From NCBI GenBank assembly GCA_005883865.1, contig VBAO01000092.1, positions 1-8,328 on the forward strand: a stretch of 8,328 nt of DNA. The letters are read 5' to 3'. The DNA is from Candidatus Segetimicrobium genomatis. GTDB lineage: Bacteria; Sysuimicrobiota; Sysuimicrobiia; Sysuimicrobiales; Segetimicrobiaceae. Positions within the stretch are counted from its first letter, which is position 1; the number at the start of each line of letters is the position of its first letter. Below, piece after piece: positions 6,626 to 8,328 of this stretch. The notes beneath the pieces were generated by a model. That model ran no database searches. It saw nothing but the letters and a program-made list of their open reading frames with translations, and was not told the origin of the DNA. The position numbers were made by a program, and so were the translations under genes.

Positions 6626-6867
6626 GAGTGGACCTCCTCTGACGCTCACCGGCCGGTGGACGGCCGGGAGGGTACGCCTGGTGTTCGGATGTGATGTTCT
6701 CCCGTGTCATTCAAGGGGGATCGGAGCGGCGCCTGCCGCCGCCCCGGATGGCCGGCGGGCGCGGCGGTGCGCCTCGCGCAAGGAGTCCCTCGCGGCGCTC
6801 CCGAACGGTGTCAACGCCACCGCGAGACCGCGTGGCAACGTCGTTTGCGAGTGAAGGGGGAATGCGC
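6626..6867. promoter_or_regulatory. Divergent region between aminotransferase and second binding protein
   Basis: About 240 bp that must hold promoters for both divergent genes; no clear -35/-10 pair was seen. It contains a 12-bp palindrome CACCGGCCGGTG (6647-6658) about 20 bp upstream of the aminotransferase start and a larger GC-rich inverted repeat at 6728-6773 in the leader of the binding protein. A reading frame is open across part of the region on the plus strand, but it lacks a credible start and is simply the upstream extension of the binding-protein frame. Any shared regulation of the two genes would act here. Confidence 0.45.
6728..6773. repeat. Imperfect GC-rich inverted repeat in leader of second binding protein
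   Basis: GGCGC (6728-6732) pairs with GCGCC (6769-6773) and CCGCCGC (6736-6742) with GCGGCGG (6761-6767); a G-T wobble and a two-base CT bulge lie between, around an 18-nt loop. A leader hairpin or attenuator is possible, but GC-rich DNA makes such pairing common. Confidence 0.3.
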
Positions 6868-8328
6868 GTGAGGACGTTCCGCGGCCTTTATCGGGTCCCC
6901 AGACCGTTCCGCGTCCTTGTCCGGCTGCTTCCGGTCCTGCTCCTGGCGCTCTACAGCGGCCTGCCCGCCGGCGGCCCGGGTGGAGCCCTAGCGGCGCCGG
7001 GCGGCGATCAGACGCTGATCATGGCCGACGACCAGTCCGACGTGAAGACGCTCGACCCCGGACGGGAGTTCGAGTTCGCGGCGGCGTTCGTCGACCTGAA
7101 CGCCTACGACACCCTGGTGGTGCCGAAGAGCGTGCAAGACTTCTCCTCGTTCGTGCCGCACCTCGCGAGAGCGTTCAAGATCTCCCCGGACGGCCTGGAG
7201 TACACGTTTACGCTCCGCGACAACGTCAAGTTCGCGAGCGGCAACCCCGTCACGGGGGAGGACGTCAAGTTCAGCCTCCTGCGCCTCAAGAACCTCAAGG
7301 GCAACCCCGGCTGGATGGCCGACCCGCTGAAGGACGTCCAGGTGATCGACGCCCGCACGGTCAAGACGATCCTGAACGAGCCATTTGCCGACTGGCTGGC
7401 CGTCCTTGCGGGGCCCAATGCGGCGATCCTGGACGGCAAGTTGGCGCGGGAACACGGCGGCAGCGATGCGGTGACCGCGGACAAAGACGACAAGGCCGAG
7501 GAGTGGCTGAACCAGCACTCCGCCGGCTCGGGCCCCTTCGTCTTAAACGGATGGCAGAAGAACGAGGTCATCACGATGGAGCGGAACCCCAACTACTTCC
7601 TGGGTCCCGCCAAGCTCGCCAAGATCGAGATCCGCGACGTGACGTCGCCGGCCACCCAAAAGCTGCAGATCGAGAAGGGCGACATCGACGTCGCGATCAA
7701 CCTCACGCCCGATCTCGTGGCGGGGCTCAAGGGCAACCCCAACGTGAAGATCATCACCGGGCAGTCGCTCGACAACATGTACATGGGGCTGACCACGAAC
7801 CCGGCGTTGGACCCGAACCTGGCGAAGAAAGAGGTCCGCCGGGCGATCCGGTACGCCGTCGACTACGACGGGATCCTGGCGCTGACCAACAACCAGGCGG
7901 TCCGCGGCCCGGCCGTCTATTCGGTCGGCATCCTCGGACTGACCCCCGCGGACGCCGACCGGCTCAACCCGAAGTACAACCCCGCGAAGGCGAAGGAATT
8001 GCTGGCGCAGGCGGGCCTGTCGAACGGGTTCTCCTTCAAGCGCGCAGAAGGTGCAGGCCGACCTCAAGAAGGTCGGCATCAACGTGCAACTGGCGCCGTC
8101 GGAATTCCTGGCGATGCTCACCACCTACCGGGCGAAGAAGAGCGCCGCGGTCATCTCGTACAATCAGCCGGACTACCTGGGGTCGTCCGACTGGCTGGGG
8201 CAGATGATCCTGAACACCTGGGCCCCGCGCCTGTACTTTGACGACCCGCGCCTCAAGGAGATGACCAACAAGGCCAACGCCGAGGTCAACCAGCAGAAGC
8301 GCGTCGCGATGATCCAGGACATTCTGCG
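6868..8328 (+). CDS. Second family-5 ABC solute-binding protein, Sec-exported, frame-disrupted and 3'-partial
   Basis: An SBP_bac_5 family binding protein for peptides or related solutes, distinct from the one at 921. GTG 6868 is chosen because AAGGGGG (6854-6860) lies 7 nt upstream, the same ribosome site and spacing as the first binding protein; ATG 6862 is only 1 nt from that site. A Sec-type signal has a basic start, a hydrophobic core about 17-31 and a plausible AxA site at ALA (40-42). Family landmarks: KTLDPGREFEF (60-70), GLEYTFTLRDNVKF (109-122), GEDVKFSLLRLK (130-141), SAGSGPFVLNGWQ (218-230), ATQKLQIEKGDIDV (262-275), VRRAIRYAVDYDGI (323-336), AKELLAQAGLSNGF (375-388). After K391 (to 8040) the frame turns non-homologous and would stop at 8241. 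The proper continuation is in the next frame from about 8042 (AQKVQADLKKVGINVQLAPS, then NQPDYLGSSDWLGQMI) and is open to 8328. Around 12-17 residues usual between the parts are missing. Downstream permeases are probably outside the window. Confidence 0.87.

Noticed and set aside
6647..6658. 12-bp palindrome CACCGGCCGGTG upstream of the aminotransferase as an operator
   Set aside because: Perfect 12-bp palindromes are expected a few times by chance in 8 kb of DNA this rich in G+C, and no second copy marks it as a site.
6691..6867. Extended N-terminus for the second binding protein starting at 6691
   Set aside because: It would place about 59 Arg/Pro/Gly-rich residues before an obvious signal peptide; the ribosome site at 6854-6860 supports the later start.
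1..8328. CRISPR arrays, tRNA or rRNA genes, insertion sequences, phage or defence genes
   Set aside because: No regularly spaced repeats, cloverleaf-like sequences, transposase or nuclease motifs were seen; all sizeable genes are transport, metabolic or unrecognised.

Overview
The window is high-GC bacterial DNA (roughly two thirds G+C by eye) with closely packed genes, Shine-Dalgarno-led starts and many GC-rich hairpins. It looks like a chromosome fragment of a soil or sediment bacterium rich in family-5 (peptide/opine/nickel type) ABC uptake systems. High-GC Terrabacteria-type candidate phyla, Chloroflexota or Rokubacteria would all fit; the sequence alone does not settle the phylum. No tRNA, rRNA, CRISPR array, transposase, integrase or phage gene is visible.

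Left part (1-920): the 3' end of an unrecognised, helix-rich reading frame converges on a minus-strand 120-residue protein that resembles a response-regulator receiver domain but lacks the acidic pocket and phospho-acceptor aspartate. A perfect 26-bp palindrome next to a T-tract separates the two and probably terminates the receiver gene. A 275-bp divergent gap with inverted repeats follows.

Centre (921-4457): a substrate-binding/permease operon. It encodes a Tat-exported family-5 solute-binding protein, a DppB-type permease and a DppC-type permease whose start overlaps the DppB stop by 8 nt. No ATPase gene follows. The DppB-type gene is broken: its N-terminal 49 codons and its remaining ~271 codons lie in different frames, and about 13-16 conserved residues between them are missing.

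Right part (4458-8328): a secreted or membrane-anchored 186-residue protein of unknown family with four cysteines; a convergent class-III PLP-dependent aminotransferase on the minus strand; and, divergent from it, a second family-5 solute-binding protein that runs off the window. This second binding protein is also frame-disrupted near 8040, again with a short conserved stretch missing. The two disruptions shift the frame by the same amount, which suggests either a shared assembly artefact or two decaying transport genes.

Taken together, the region imports small peptides or amino compounds through one or two Dpp/Opp-like systems, and an aminotransferase between them may act on an imported amine. 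That link is inferred from gene order only. No convincing new multi-gene system was found. The best leads are the degenerate receiver, the four-cysteine exported protein and the paired frame disruptions.
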